DNA of 60,785 nt from Nitrosovibrio sp. Nv4 (GCA_945906765.1 CAMDRF010000007.1:1-60785); one strand, 5' to 3'; numbered from the stretch's first letter, positions 1 to 7,192 are shown. Translations and numbers: made by a program. The notes: a model not told the origin generated them from the letters alone.

Positions 1-362
1 CGCTGCTGCGGTCCGCCGCCGGTGCCGAGGAACGCAAAGTATCGGCGCTCCCCGTCGCCGATCTCGGCGAGCGTCGTGCGCGGCGAAACCATCGCCGCGA
101 GCGGCGTGGCGACCGAGTGCGCATGCGAGGGCTCCATGCGCACCGCACCGGAAGCGAGCAGTTCTTCGGCCTCGCGCTCGCTGGCCGCCCATTTTTCGTG
201 CAGGCAGGACAGCACCGCGGCGTTTCGCATCGGCGGCGGCAGGTGCGCGGGGTCCAGGAGGGCCGGCCCCGCATGCAGCAGGATGCGGCCCTCCAGGCGG
301 AGCGCCGAGGCGGCATCCCGCACTGCAATCCACTGGGGGCGGACTGCGGAAATGCGGGCCAT
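1..362 (-). pseudogene. DUF1116 (YlbE/AllG-like) fragment, 5' end lost, runs off left edge
   Basis: The minus-strand frame open from 362 to the window edge encodes 120 residues resembling the middle of a DUF1116 protein: LHAGPALLDP at residues 29-38, MRNAAVLSCLHEKW at 45-58 and SHAHSVATPLAAMVSP at 79-94. In E. coli this family (YlbE/AllG) sits with FdrA and YlbF and forms part of oxamic transcarbamylase. The N-terminal domain expected ahead of this point is absent; instead the frame abuts an insertion-sequence end at 368. I infer a 5'-truncated, probably dead gene. The ATG at 362 may simply be an internal methionine. The 3' part lies outside the window, so its state there is unknown. Confidence 0.6.
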
Positions 363-367
363 CGGGG

Positions 368-478
368 CTCGAATCTCATCTTCCGAATCTCCTGTAGCAA
401 TTGTGTCGGTCTCACTTCGTACCCCCTTCGGGGCACTATGAGAACCGGACAGATGTCGTGCTACAGAACCGGACAGAT
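368..478 (-). mobile_element. Insertion-sequence end with first codons of a transposase
   Basis: Read on the minus strand, a tip with two copies of ATCTGTCCGGTTCT is followed by a GTG-started frame (415 down to 368) giving VRPTQLLQEIRKMRFE. That resembles the N-terminus of ISNCY-type transposases, which commonly begin with LLQE-(I/V)RxMRFEEAYGGW. Homology stops at the FE codons, where DUF1116 sequence begins in another frame. This looks like one end of an IS left after a deletion joined it to the DUF1116 gene. Family assignment is from memory of the motif and is tentative; the IS end itself is fairly clear. Confidence 0.5.
441..478. repeat. 14-bp direct repeat within the IS terminus
   Basis: AGAACCGGACAGAT occurs exactly at 441-454 and again at 465-478, a 24-bp period. 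Repeated short motifs inside the terminal region are typical of transposase binding sites at IS ends. Confidence 0.7.
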
Positions 479-574
479 CATGAACTCGCAATACGCCAAG
501 CAACAGGCGCCTGGCAAGACCCTCGTCCGCTATTACCATGTGCATGTGCATGTTTGAATTGAAGGAAGCCTGAT

Positions 575-850
575 ATGAAGACCGAACGCCTCGTTATCCT
601 GGTCACACCCGAGCAGAAGCGCGCGCTCGCGCATCGCGCGAAGGCGCTGGACCTTTCGGTCGCCGAACTGGTGCGGCGCTCGGCCGAGGGCCTCAGGCCC
701 GGCGCCGACGAACAGGTACTCTCGGCCCTTGCAGATGAGCTGCAACGCTCGGTCAAGGAAAGCGGGGCGGCGCTGCGCGCGGCTCTGGCCGAGACGCAAG
801 TGACTCTTGCCCAGCTCGGCAAGGGTCGCAGGGAACGGAAGGCCGCCTGA
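575..850 (+). CDS. Ribbon-helix-helix DNA-binding protein
   Basis: A 91-residue protein. The first 35 residues fit a CopG/MetJ-type ribbon-helix-helix: a beta strand RLVILVTPEQ (5-14), helix KRALAHRAKAL, turn, then helix VAELVRRSAEGL. The rest (about 45-91) is Leu/Ala-rich, helical and probably oligomerising. Such proteins are usually dimeric repressors of their own operon, often antitoxins. The start has GAAGGA a few bases upstream. The TGA stop overlaps the ATG of the next gene by one base (TGATG), so the two are translationally coupled. It is the only intact operon in the otherwise decayed left end. The target and the partner activity are unknown. Confidence 0.75.
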   Translation: MKTERLVILVTPEQKRALAHRAKALDLSVAELVRRSAEGLRPGADEQVLSALADELQRSVKESGAALRAALAETQVTLAQLGKGRRERKAA

Positions 851-1047
851 TGGCCGCGTTCGACCAGATTGTCGACGGCGCCAAGGAAGTGCTGCGGATG
901 AGCGGAGAGATCAAGCGGCTCGCCGACGCCGTGCGCGAACTCGGTACGGAAGTGCGGGACATCGACCGGCGCCTGGTACGGATCGAAACCATGGCAGAGC
1001 TTGCGCAGTCGGCGCGGATCTCGAAGCGGCTGCCGCCGAAAACCTGA
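850..1047 (+). CDS. Small coiled-coil protein coupled to the RHH gene
   Basis: A 65-residue protein started by an ATG that overlaps the upstream stop. Residues 5-55 form a continuous amphipathic helix with heptad-like hydrophobics (KEVLRMSGEIKRLADAVREL, then RDIDRRLVRIETMAELAQ), followed by a basic tail. No catalytic motif, signal peptide or membrane span is visible. The tight coupling suggests it acts together with the ribbon-helix-helix protein, for example as partner or co-regulator. It is too small and featureless to be called a toxin. I do not recognise a named family. Confidence 0.65.
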   Translation: MAAFDQIVDGAKEVLRMSGEIKRLADAVRELGTEVRDIDRRLVRIETMAELAQSARISKRLPPKT

Positions 1048-1070
1048 AACAGGACTCAAAGAAGCTTGGA

Positions 1071-1358
1071 ATGGACACTTCGGCCATTGCGATGGAAGTG
1101 CCTTTTGCCGAAGACGTTGCCGAGATTCTCAAGCTCCCGATCGAAGAGCGAATTCGGCTCGTCGAGTTGATCTGGGAGAGCATTGCGGCGAATCCTTCAG
1201 CGGTGCTGCTGAGTGATGCGCGTCGCGCCGGACTAGGGGAGGAGTTTCTTGCTGCAGTCGAAGCGTCGTTCGACGCCATCTCAACGTACTTCATACCGCA
1301 AGCGATCCAAGATCCTGGCCCCGCCCGCGCAACCAGGCTCGCTGACTCAGGCTGCTGA
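1071..1358 (+). pseudogene. Antitoxin (addiction-module component type) fused to a ParE-like toxin fragment
   Basis: The first half (about residues 12-50) reads like the short addiction-module antitoxin family that pairs with RelE/ParE toxins: EILKLPIEERIRLVELIWES, then IAANPSAVLLSDARR. It passes directly into RAGLGEEFLAAVEASFDAI, which reads like the alpha-helical core of a ParE toxin rather than an antitoxin tail. The remainder, to the stop at 1358, matches neither family. The simplest reading is an in-frame deletion that removed the antitoxin end and toxin start, followed by loss of the toxin C-terminus. The product, if made, would be a 95-residue hybrid. Start chosen at the ATG at 1071, nearest the family homology. 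Confidence 0.55.
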
Positions 1359-1601
1359 AGGAGCGCGGCGCGAGGTTGCGATGACCGGCCGGCCTGCCGC
1401 CCGGGCGGTCAACCCGGGCCGGTGGATCGTCGTTGAAGGATGCATGCGCGAAGCGATAAGCGCTGTCAGGAAGAAGGCGCCTTGGCGCGCACGACTCAAT
1501 AAGTTGCAATCTGTTTGACGCACTACCGCACTACACTAGCATACGAAACGAATCGTAGCCGCCAGGAAAAAATCGATGGCCTGCTGGAAGAGTTTGCGGA
1601 A
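1359..1601. other. No gene recognised
   Basis: Reading all frames gives only short open stretches without family resemblance. This may be the remains of the ParE-like gene's 3' part replaced by unrelated sequence. A weaker upstream start for the following Uma2 gene lies at 1515. Confidence 0.5.
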
Positions 1602-2137
1602 ATGAAGCACCGCATCACGGTGGAGGCCTACCATCGCATGGGAGAGGCCGGGGTGCTCGCGCCTGACGCGCGGACCGAGCTGATCGAAGGAGAGATTCTC
1701 GACAAGGCGCCCATCGGAAGCCGGCACGCGAGCGTGGTCAATCGGCTGACCAGCCTGTTTGTCCCGGCGGACGGGCGATCGTGCAGGTTCAAGGGCCGGT
1801 GCGCCTGGGCGATCTTTCCGAGCCCGAGCCGGACCTCGCTTTGCTGAAACCGCGCGCGGACTACTACCGCGATGCGCTGCCGGACGCGGCGGACGTGTTT
1901 CTCATCGTCGAGGTCGCCGACTCGACCCAGCGCCTGGACCGGCGGGTGAAGGTCCCGCTCTACGCGCGCCATGGCATCCCGGAAGTCTGAGTGATCGATC
2001 TGGAGAACGCGCTGGTGCATTTCCACCGCAGGCCGGTTGGTGGCGCGTATGCCGACGTTTCCGCTGCCGAGCGCCCGGCCGTGACGCCAGTCGCAGCGCT
2101 GCCGGGCGTTGCAATCGATCTCTCCGGCACGCTTTGA
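1602..2137 (+). pseudogene. Uma2-family (DUF820) nuclease-like gene, frameshifted and with a TGA
   Basis: The first frame gives the usual Uma2 opening, ITVEAYHRMGEAGV, then ELIEGEILDKAPIGSRHA and VVNRLTSLF. Homology then jumps frame near 1757-1778 and continues as IVQVQGPVRLGDLSEPEPDL, then VFLIVEVADSTQ and PLYARHGIPEV. There the family's invariant Trp codon (EVWIVDLE) is TGA at 1988-1990, and reading resumes with VIDLENALVHF to a final TGA at 2137. Two independent lesions show the gene is dead. Uma2 proteins have a PD-(D/E)XK-like fold and are scattered, horizontally mobile genes of unclear role. An intact relative lies at 53345-53869. Confidence 0.8.
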
Positions 2138-2144
2138 CGCTTCC

Positions 2145-2220
2145 GTTCACTCGCCACGGCAAGCGCGTCGCGGTCATCGTTTCGGCGCGCGAGTTCGACC
2201 GGCGCCAACAGCTTCCCTAA
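2145..2220 (+). pseudogene. Tail of a Phd/YefM-type antitoxin
   Basis: Just downstream of the Uma2 remnant one frame reads FTRHGKRVAVIVSAREFDRR and ends at a TAA at 2218-2220. The pattern (V/I)TRHGKPVAV(L/V)VS-x-E-(E/Y)-(F/Y) is the DNA-binding domain's beta-hairpin end in Phd/YefM antitoxins. The preceding helix and start codon are missing, so this is a fragment. The stop overlaps the stop of ampG on the other strand. Confidence 0.5.
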
Positions 2221-3467
2221 CCGGGCGTCGTTGCGTCCAGCTGCTCTATCCGGTTCCGCATCCACACCAACAGCGCCAGCCCCGGCAGCGCAATCAAAAA
2301 GCTGAAGAAGAAAAACGGCTGCCAGCCGAAACCGGCGACCAGGTAGCCGGCCACCGGGCCGACGTAGACGCGGCCGACCGCGGACAGCGCGCTGAGCAGC
2401 GCGTACTGCGTCGCGGAGAAACGCCGGTCGCAGAGCGCCATGAGGAGCGCGACGTAGGCGGCGGTGCCCATGCCGCCGCAGAGATTTTCCAGACCGATGA
2501 CCGTCACCATCAGCGCGTAGCTCTTGCCGCTGGCGGCGAGCAGCATAAAGCCCAGGTTGGTGACCGCCTGCAGCAGCCCGAAGACAAGCAGCGCGCGGTA
2601 CAGGCGCATCTTCGCCATCAGCGCGCCGCCGGCGAGCGCGCCGAAGATGGTGGCGGCGAGGCCGAAACCCTTGTTGATCGCGCCGACCTCGGTCAGCGAG
2701 AAGCCCGGGCCGCGCAGGAGGAAAGTGGTGGTGAGGTTGCCCGCGAAGGCGTCGCCGAGTTTGTAGAGGACGACCAGGAGCAGCAGCGCGACAGCGCCTT
2801 GGCGCGTGAAGAACTCCGCGAACGGCTTCACCACCGCATCCTCCAGCGTCTTCGGCGCGCCGTCCTTGGTTTCTGGCTCGACCACGAACCAGGTCGCGAT
2901 CATGCCGACGCCCATCAGAGCGGCCATCAGCCAGTAGGTCGCCTGCCAGCCGAGCCACTGGTCGGCGAGAATCAACGCGCCGGCGCCCGAGATCAGCATC
3001 GCGATCCGGTAGCCGAGCACCGACACCGCCGCGCCGGCGCCGCGCTCGTCGCGCTCCAGCCAGTCGGTGCGCAGCGCGTCGAACACGATGTCCTGCGAGG
3101 CGGACAGGAACGCCACGGTGAGCGCGGCGCCGCCCAGCAACCATGCCGAATCCGCGGGCGTGAGCGTGCCCATGAATACAATCGCCGCCGCGAGCAGAAC
3201 TTGCGTGACGAGCAGCCAGCCCCGGCGCCGCCCGAGGAAGGGCGGCACGTAGCGGTCCATGAACGGCGCCCAGAGGAATTTGTAGGTGTAGGGCTGGCCG
3301 ACGAGCGCGAACCAGCCGATGGCGACGATGTCGACGTTTTCGGTGGCCAGCCAGGCCTGCAGGGTGCCCGCGGTAAGCGCGAGCGGCAGGCCGGAGGCAA
3401 AGCCCAGCAGCAGCAGCAGCCCGATTTTGCGGCTGCGGAACGCTGCGGCGTAGTCTGCGAGCGCCAT
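2217..3467 (-). CDS. ampG: AmpG-type muropeptide permease (MFS)
   Basis: A 416-residue, 12-span major facilitator protein. It opens with a short cytoplasmic tail and LLLLLGFASGLPLALTAGTL, then the cytoplasmic-loop signature WAPFMDRYVPPFLGRRRGW at about residues 66-84 that marks the AmpG/acetyl-CoA-transporter branch, followed by SASQDIVFDALRTDWL. AmpG imports anhydro-muropeptides for peptidoglycan recycling across the inner membrane. Length fits the shorter AmpG forms. The gene is alone on the minus strand, converging on the decayed region, with no operon partner. Substrate is inferred from family. Confidence 0.85.
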   Translation of the reverse strand: MALADYAAAFRSRKIGLLLLLGFASGLPLALTAGTLQAWLATENVDIVAIGWFALVGQPYTYKFLWAPFMDRYVPPFLGRRRGWLLVTQVLLAAAIVFMGTLTPADSAWLLGGAALTVAFLSASQDIVFDALRTDWLERDERGAGAAVSVLGYRIAMLISGAGALILADQWLGWQATYWLMAALMGVGMIATWFVVEPETKDGAPKTLEDAVVKPFAEFFTRQGAVALLLLVVLYKLGDAFAGNLTTTFLLRGPGFSLTEVGAINKGFGLAATIFGALAGGALMAKMRLYRALLVFGLLQAVTNLGFMLLAASGKSYALMVTVIGLENLCGGMGTAAYVALLMALCDRRFSATQYALLSALSAVGRVYVGPVAGYLVAGFGWQPFFFFSFLIALPGLALLVWMRNRIEQLDATTPG

Positions 3468-3495
3468 CGGGGCGCCATCTTACCCGCCCCGTGAA

Positions 3496-3555
3496 CGAGC
3501 ACCGCGTACACGAGCACCGCGTACCGTGCACCGCGTACCGTGCACCGCGTACCGT
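3496..3555. repeat. Short tandem repeat, 14-15-bp unit, four copies
   Basis: Four consecutive units, CGAGCACCGCGTACA, CGAGCACCGCGTAC and two of CGTGCACCGCGTAC, are followed by a partial CGT. They sit between the start of ampG and the DUF883 gene. The array covers the space where promoters of both divergent genes should lie. Confidence 0.85.
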
Positions 3556-3618
3556 TGCCATCCGGATCAAAAACCGGTAGCCTGCCGCTCCCCTCAAGTA
3601 CCGTCAGGAAGTCCGAAT

Positions 3619-3939
3619 ATGAACACCCAAACCGCGAGTACCCATGTTTCCAAAGAGAAGCTGGTCGCCGACCTGAAAGTGGTGGTAGCCGATGCCGAGG
3701 AACTGCTGCGCGCCACCGCCTCGCAGGCAGGCGAGAAGGTTTCCGCCGCGCGCGAACGCATTCAGGCCTCGCTCGCCACGGCCAAGGTGAAGCTTACCGA
3801 CGCCTAGCGTGCGCTGCTGGAAAAGTCCAAGCTGGCCGCCAAGGCGGCCGACGAATACGTGCGCGAGAACCCGTGGCAGGCGGTCGGCGTTGCCGCCGTT
3901 GCCGGCCTGGTGCTCGGCGTTCTCATCAGCCGCCGCTGA
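3619..3939 (+). pseudogene. DUF883 (YqjD/ElaB-like) gene interrupted by in-frame TAG
   Basis: From the ATG at 3619 the frame encodes a soluble helical region (KEKLVADLKVVVADAEELLR, then SAARERIQASLATAKVKL), reaches TAG at 3805-3807, and continues without shift through LLEKSKLAAKAADEYVREN, PWQAVGVAAVAGLVLGVLIS and RR to TGA at 3939. The second part is the family's invariant NPW motif and C-terminal membrane anchor. E. coli YqjD is an inner-membrane protein that binds ribosomes in stationary phase. Ending at the TAG would give 62 residues with no anchor. One base change (for example CAG or GAG to TAG) explains it. The downstream yqjE/yqjK-like genes are intact. Confidence 0.8.
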
Positions 3940-3978
3940 TCCGTCGCCCGTCCAGCCACGGGCGACCGGAAATCTTTC

Positions 3979-4338
3979 ATGCCCGGCCCGGTCAGGGAAT
4001 TCGCGCGCACGCTGCTGTCATTCGTCCTGCTGACACGCACGCGGCTCGCCGCCACCGAGCTCGAGGAGCAGGGCGTCCGCCTGATCGAGATCCTGATCTG
4101 GCTCGCCACGGTGTTGTTCTTCCTCGGTATCCCGATCGTGTTCGCCGCAGTGCTGGTGGTGCTCGTGTTCTGGGACTCCAACCGCCTGCTCGCGGCGGGA
4201 CTGCTTGCCGCGCTGTTCGTCTCTTTCGGCACTGGCGCAGCGCTGATTGCCCGCCGGCGCCTGCGCGAGCGCCCGAAACTCCTTGCCGCGACGCTTGCCG
4301 AACTCGAGCGCGACCGGGACACGCTGGGCCAGCCCTGA
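3979..4338 (+). CDS. YqjE-like phage-holin-superfamily membrane protein (DUF1469)
   Basis: A 119-residue protein with the family plan: an N-terminal amphipathic helix containing TRTRLAATELEEQGVRL (about 19-35), two transmembrane segments (about 38-62 and 68-92), and a basic/acidic C-terminal helix. YqjE proteins are inner-membrane proteins usually encoded between yqjD- and yqjK-like genes, as here. The stop TGA overlaps the ATG of the next gene by one base, indicating coupling. Function is unknown beyond association with stationary-phase or stress physiology. Confidence 0.8.
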   Translation: MPGPVREFARTLLSFVLLTRTRLAATELEEQGVRLIEILIWLATVLFFLGIPIVFAAVLVVLVFWDSNRLLAAGLLAALFVSFGTGAALIARRRLRERPKLLAATLAELERDRDTLGQP

Positions 4339-4670
4339 TGCGCGAACGCCTTCTTGCCCTTGCGGAACGCCGGGCGCGCCTGGTGGCGCACGCGCAAGCC
4401 GAGCGCGTGACGATCAACGCGCTGCTCGCGCCCGCGGACGCGCCGGCCTCCCTTGCAACCTCCCTGTTCCGGATCGCGCGCAACATCGGGGAACAGGCCC
4501 GGCACCACCCGCTTGGCGTCGTTGCCGGGGTGGCGCTGCTCGTTGCCCTGAGGCCGAAGCGCGCCATCACGTGGCTTTCGCGGGGCTGGTCGTTGTGGCG
4601 CCTCTATCGCGGCGCCCGCGGCTGGTGGCTGCGGTTTGAAACCGCTGGCGCGCCGAAGCAGGCGTCGTGA
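4338..4670 (+). CDS. YqjK-like protein
   Basis: A 110-residue protein in the YqjK position. It begins with a very basic amphipathic helix (RERLLALAERRARLVAHAQA), has a Leu/Ala-rich middle, one short hydrophobic stretch GVVAGVALLVAL (about 61-72), and an aromatic basic region GWSLWRLYRGARGWW. It starts on an ATG overlapping the upstream TGA and its own TGA overlaps the GTG of the next gene. The product is probably a peripheral or single-span inner-membrane protein acting with the YqjD/YqjE-type neighbours. YqjK proteins are weakly conserved, so the name rests partly on position. Confidence 0.6.
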   Translation: MRERLLALAERRARLVAHAQAERVTINALLAPADAPASLATSLFRIARNIGEQARHHPLGVVAGVALLVALRPKRAITWLSRGWSLWRLYRGARGWWLRFETAGAPKQAS

Positions 4671-4978
4671 GAGGGCTCGCTCCGGTAAAACGCGCGTTCG
4701 AGCTCGCCGAGCGCGAGCGCAAGTTCCTGCTCGCCGAAATATCCCAGATCCGGGGACTGATGCCGATCCTGATGCGACGGCGCAACAAGCAGCAGTGGAC
4801 GCCGGAGGAACTGGCCGAGATCCGCGCCCACCTCAGGCGCATCTCGAAACTCTCGCCCTATCTCGTGATTATCGTGATGCCGGGCGGATTCGCCGTGCTG
4901 CCGATACTGGCCTGGTGGCTCGATCGCCGCCGCAACCGCAACCGCGACGGCGACGGCGCAGCGCCCAAGTCAGCCTAG
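4667..4978 (+). CDS. LETM1-like small membrane protein
   Basis: A 103-residue protein read from a GTG that overlaps the previous stop (GTGA). It has a helical N-terminus (KRAFELAERERKFLLAEISQ), a charged middle QWTPEELAEIRAHLRRIS, then one hydrophobic span PYLVIIVMPGGFAVLPILAW (about 69-88) and a basic tail. The SPYLxxxxMPGGxxxLPxLAWWLDRR segment resembles the membrane-proximal part of LETM1-domain proteins. It is the last gene of the yqjD-E-K-like run. The role is unknown; membrane ion or volume homeostasis is only a guess from LETM1 biology. Confidence 0.55.
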   Translation: MRGLAPVKRAFELAERERKFLLAEISQIRGLMPILMRRRNKQQWTPEELAEIRAHLRRISKLSPYLVIIVMPGGFAVLPILAWWLDRRRNRNRDGDGAAPKSA

Positions 4979-4991
4979 TGTAGGAGGGGGT

Positions 4992-5017
4992 AACGGGGAA
5001 ACCTCGGTTCCCCTGTT
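4992..5017. terminator. Hairpin between convergent operons
   Basis: AACGGGGAA at 4992-5000 pairs with TTCCCCTGTT at 5008-5017, with one bulged T and a 7-base loop. It lies exactly between the LETM1-like gene (+) and xthA (-). T-runs are short on both sides, so it would be a weak bidirectional terminator. Confidence 0.45.
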
Positions 5018-5790
5018 CATAGCGTCCAGCGGTAGTCGATGATCAGCGGCGCGTGGTCGCTGAAACGCTGCTTCAGGTAGATCGACTCGCGCTGTGCGGT
5101 CGCCGCCACGCCAGGCGTGGCAATCTGGTAGTCGATGCGCCAACCGACGTTATTGGCCCAGGCCTGGCCGCGGTTTGACCACCAGGTGTACTGGTCCGGC
5201 TTGGCGTTCAGGCGCCGGAACACGTCCACGAAACCCACTTCGTCGAACACCTTCGTCAGCCAGTCGCGCTCCTCGGGCAGGAAGCCGGAGTTCTTCTGGT
5301 TGGAACGCCAGTTCTTCAGGTCGATCTGCTGGTGTGCTATGTTCCAGTCGCCGCACAGGATGATGTCACCGTCCCCCGCCTTCAGCTTCTTCAGATGGGC
5401 AAGAAACGCCTTCAGAAAGCGGAACTTTGATGCCTGGCGGTGCGGGCCGGAGGAACCGGAGGGCAGGTAAAGCGAGATCACCGACAGCTTGCCGAATCGG
5501 GCATCGAGAAACCGTCCCTCGGCGTCGAACTCGCGCACCCCGAATCCCCTGATCACGGCATCCGGCTTGCGGCGACTGTAGAGCGCGACGCCTGCATAGC
5601 CTTTCTTTTCGGCGCAGTGGAAAAACCCGCTGTACCCCCGGGGCGCGAGCAGCGCCACGTCGAGATCCGCTTCGTGCGCCTTCACCTCCTGCAGGCAGAC
5701 GACGTCGGCTTTCTGTGCGGCGAGCCAGGGGTAGAGGCCCTTCCTCGCCGCCGACCGGATACCGTTGAGGTTAAGGGTAATGACCCTCAA
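5017..5790 (-). CDS. xthA: Exodeoxyribonuclease III
   Basis: A 257-residue AP endonuclease/exonuclease III of the EEP superfamily, which cleaves abasic sites and degrades 3' ends in base-excision repair. Visible motifs are TLNLNGIRSA near the start, the metal ligand Glu in VCLQEVKA (about 31-38), the catalytic GDWNIAH (about 146-152) and the C-terminal RFSDHAPLIIDY. Length and motif spacing are normal. It ends 9 bases from the pyrE side (pyrE stop 5800, xthA start 5790), so pyrE and xthA are probably cotranscribed. Confidence 0.95.
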   Translation of the reverse strand: MRVITLNLNGIRSAARKGLYPWLAAQKADVVCLQEVKAHEADLDVALLAPRGYSGFFHCAEKKGYAGVALYSRRKPDAVIRGFGVREFDAEGRFLDARFGKLSVISLYLPSGSSGPHRQASKFRFLKAFLAHLKKLKAGDGDIILCGDWNIAHQQIDLKNWRSNQKNSGFLPEERDWLTKVFDEVGFVDVFRRLNAKPDQYTWWSNRGQAWANNVGWRIDYQIATPGVAATAQRESIYLKQRFSDHAPLIIDYRWTL

Positions 5791-5799
5791 AACGGGCTT

Positions 5800-6489
5800 C
5801 TACCCGCTGGGAAAGCTGGCTACCCCGCCATGGGCGGCGGACCACTCGGCCGGGGCGTTGAGGAACTTCTCGACTTCGTCGATCTGCTTCGCGCCAAGGT
5901 AATTACCCTGCTTGACCACGCGCAGCACGTCCCACCAAGTGGCGAGGTGGTGCAAGCGCACGCCGAGCTCGCTCATCACTTTCTTCGATTCGGGAAAAAT
6001 GTCGTAGTAGAAATTGACGAACACGTGATCGACCACCGCGCCCGCTTCGCGCAGCGCCCTGCAGAAATTTATCTTCGAGCGCCCGTCGGTGGTGAGGTCC
6101 TCCACCAGCAGGGTCCTTGCCCCATCGCGGATGTCGCCTTCGATCTGGGCGTTGCGGCCGAATCCCTTGGGCTTCTTGCGGATGTACTGCATCGGCAGGC
6201 CAAAGCGGTCGGCAATCCAGGCCGCGTACGGGATACCCGCGGTTTCGCCGCCCGCGATGACGTCGAACTGCTCGAAGCCGGCGTCTCGCGACAGCGTCGC
6301 GGCGGCAAAGTCCACCAGCTGAGTGCGAATGCGCGGATAAAAGATGAGCTTGCGGCAGTCGATGTAAACCGGGCTCGCCCAGCCGGAGGTGAAGATAAAC
6401 GGCTTGTCCTCGGAGAACAGCACCGCCTTCACCTCGAGCAGCATCCTAGCGGTGGTATCGGCGATGAAGGCTGGGTCTGCGGAATGCAT
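5800..6489 (-). CDS. pyrE: Orotate phosphoribosyltransferase
   Basis: A 229-residue type I PRTase that joins orotate to PRPP to make OMP, step five of UMP synthesis. Seen are the substrate hood [13 protein letters not shown] (about 36-48), [12 protein letters not shown], the lysine loop [15 protein letters not shown] and the PRPP motif [13 protein letters not shown]. The PRPP loop is of the EDLTTDG form rather than DDVITAG, as in the longer proteobacterial branch of this family. The start is ATG at 6489. It lies directly upstream of xthA on the same strand. The other pyrimidine genes are at 45754-48456. Confidence 0.93.
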   Translation of the reverse strand: MHSADPAFIADTTARMLLEVKAVLFSEDKPFIFTSGWASPVYIDCRKLIFYPRIRTQLVDFAAATLSRDAGFEQFDVIAGGETAGIPYAAWIADRFGLPMQYIRKKPKGFGRNAQIEGDIRDGARTLLVEDLTTDGRSKINFCRALREAGAVVDHVFVNFYYDIFPESKKVMSELGVRLHHLATWWDVLRVVKQGNYLGAKQIDEVEKFLNAPAEWSAAHGGVASFPSG

Positions 6490-6583
6490 GGCGTGGGCTG
6501 AAGTGGCGCGGCGATTCTAGCAGGTCAACTCGGAGGGCCCCGGCGCGTTAGAATCCTTAGCAAATCCGCAACCGGGGGAATGA

Positions 6584-7192
6584 ATGCTGCGCATCGCTCT
6601 TGTCTTCACCCTAGCCGCCCTGCCCATCGCCGCCGAGGCCCAGTCCTACCGCTGCACCGGCAAGGACGGCAAGAAATACTACGGGCAGAGCATTCCGCCC
6701 GCGTGCCTGGGAATGCCGGTCGAACAACTGAACGCGCAGGGCATGGTGAGCAAGCGTTTCGACGCCGCGGCCTCCGCCGCCGAGCGCGAGAAGAAGGCAG
6801 TAGACGAGGATGAAAGGAAGAAACGCGAGGCCGTCACCAAGGAGGAAGGACGGCGCAATCGCGCGCTGCTCGCCACCTATACCAGTGAGAAAGACATCGA
6901 CGAGGCGCGCGGCCGCGCCCTGAAGGACAACGAGGCCGCATTCAAGGACATCGAGCAGCGCATCGCAGGGCTCAAGAAGCGCCAGGACGAACTGAAGAAG
7001 GAACTCGACTTCTTCCAGGGCAAGACCAAGCCCCCGGCCAAGCTGAACGACGACATCCGCAATTCGGACTTCGACATCAAGACCCAGGAAGACCTGATGG
7101 CCGCGAAGAAGAAGGGTGTGGCGCTGATCAATTCGCGCTACGACGAAGACAAAAAGCGTTACGGCGAACTGACCAGGGGCGCGTCGAAGTAG
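6584..7192 (+). CDS. Secreted DUF4124-domain protein with coiled coil
   Basis: A 202-residue protein. Signal peptide MLRIALVFTLAALPIAAEAQ, then a DUF4124-like segment with SYRCTGKDGKKYYGQSIPPA and a paired Cys (C24, C41), then a long highly charged helix (about 60-195) rich in Lys/Glu with heptad features (EQRIAGLKKRQDELKKELDF). DUF4124 is common in periplasmic proteins of betaproteobacteria and has no known activity. The gene stands alone between divergent pyrE and convergent gatB. Export and coiled-coil nature are clear; function is not. Confidence 0.75.
   Translation: MLRIALVFTLAALPIAAEAQSYRCTGKDGKKYYGQSIPPACLGMPVEQLNAQGMVSKRFDAAASAAEREKKAVDEDERKKREAVTKEEGRRNRALLATYTSEKDIDEARGRALKDNEAAFKDIEQRIAGLKKRQDELKKELDFFQGKTKPPAKLNDDIRNSDFDIKTQEDLMAAKKKGVALINSRYDEDKKRYGELTRGASK

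Noticed and set aside
2109-3494. 461-codon plus-strand frame over ampG
   Set aside because: It mirrors the ampG codons; composition is Glu/Arg/Gln-rich without domains.
3496-3555. CRISPR array
   Set aside because: Units are 14-15 bp and directly adjacent with no unique spacers, and no cas genes are near.
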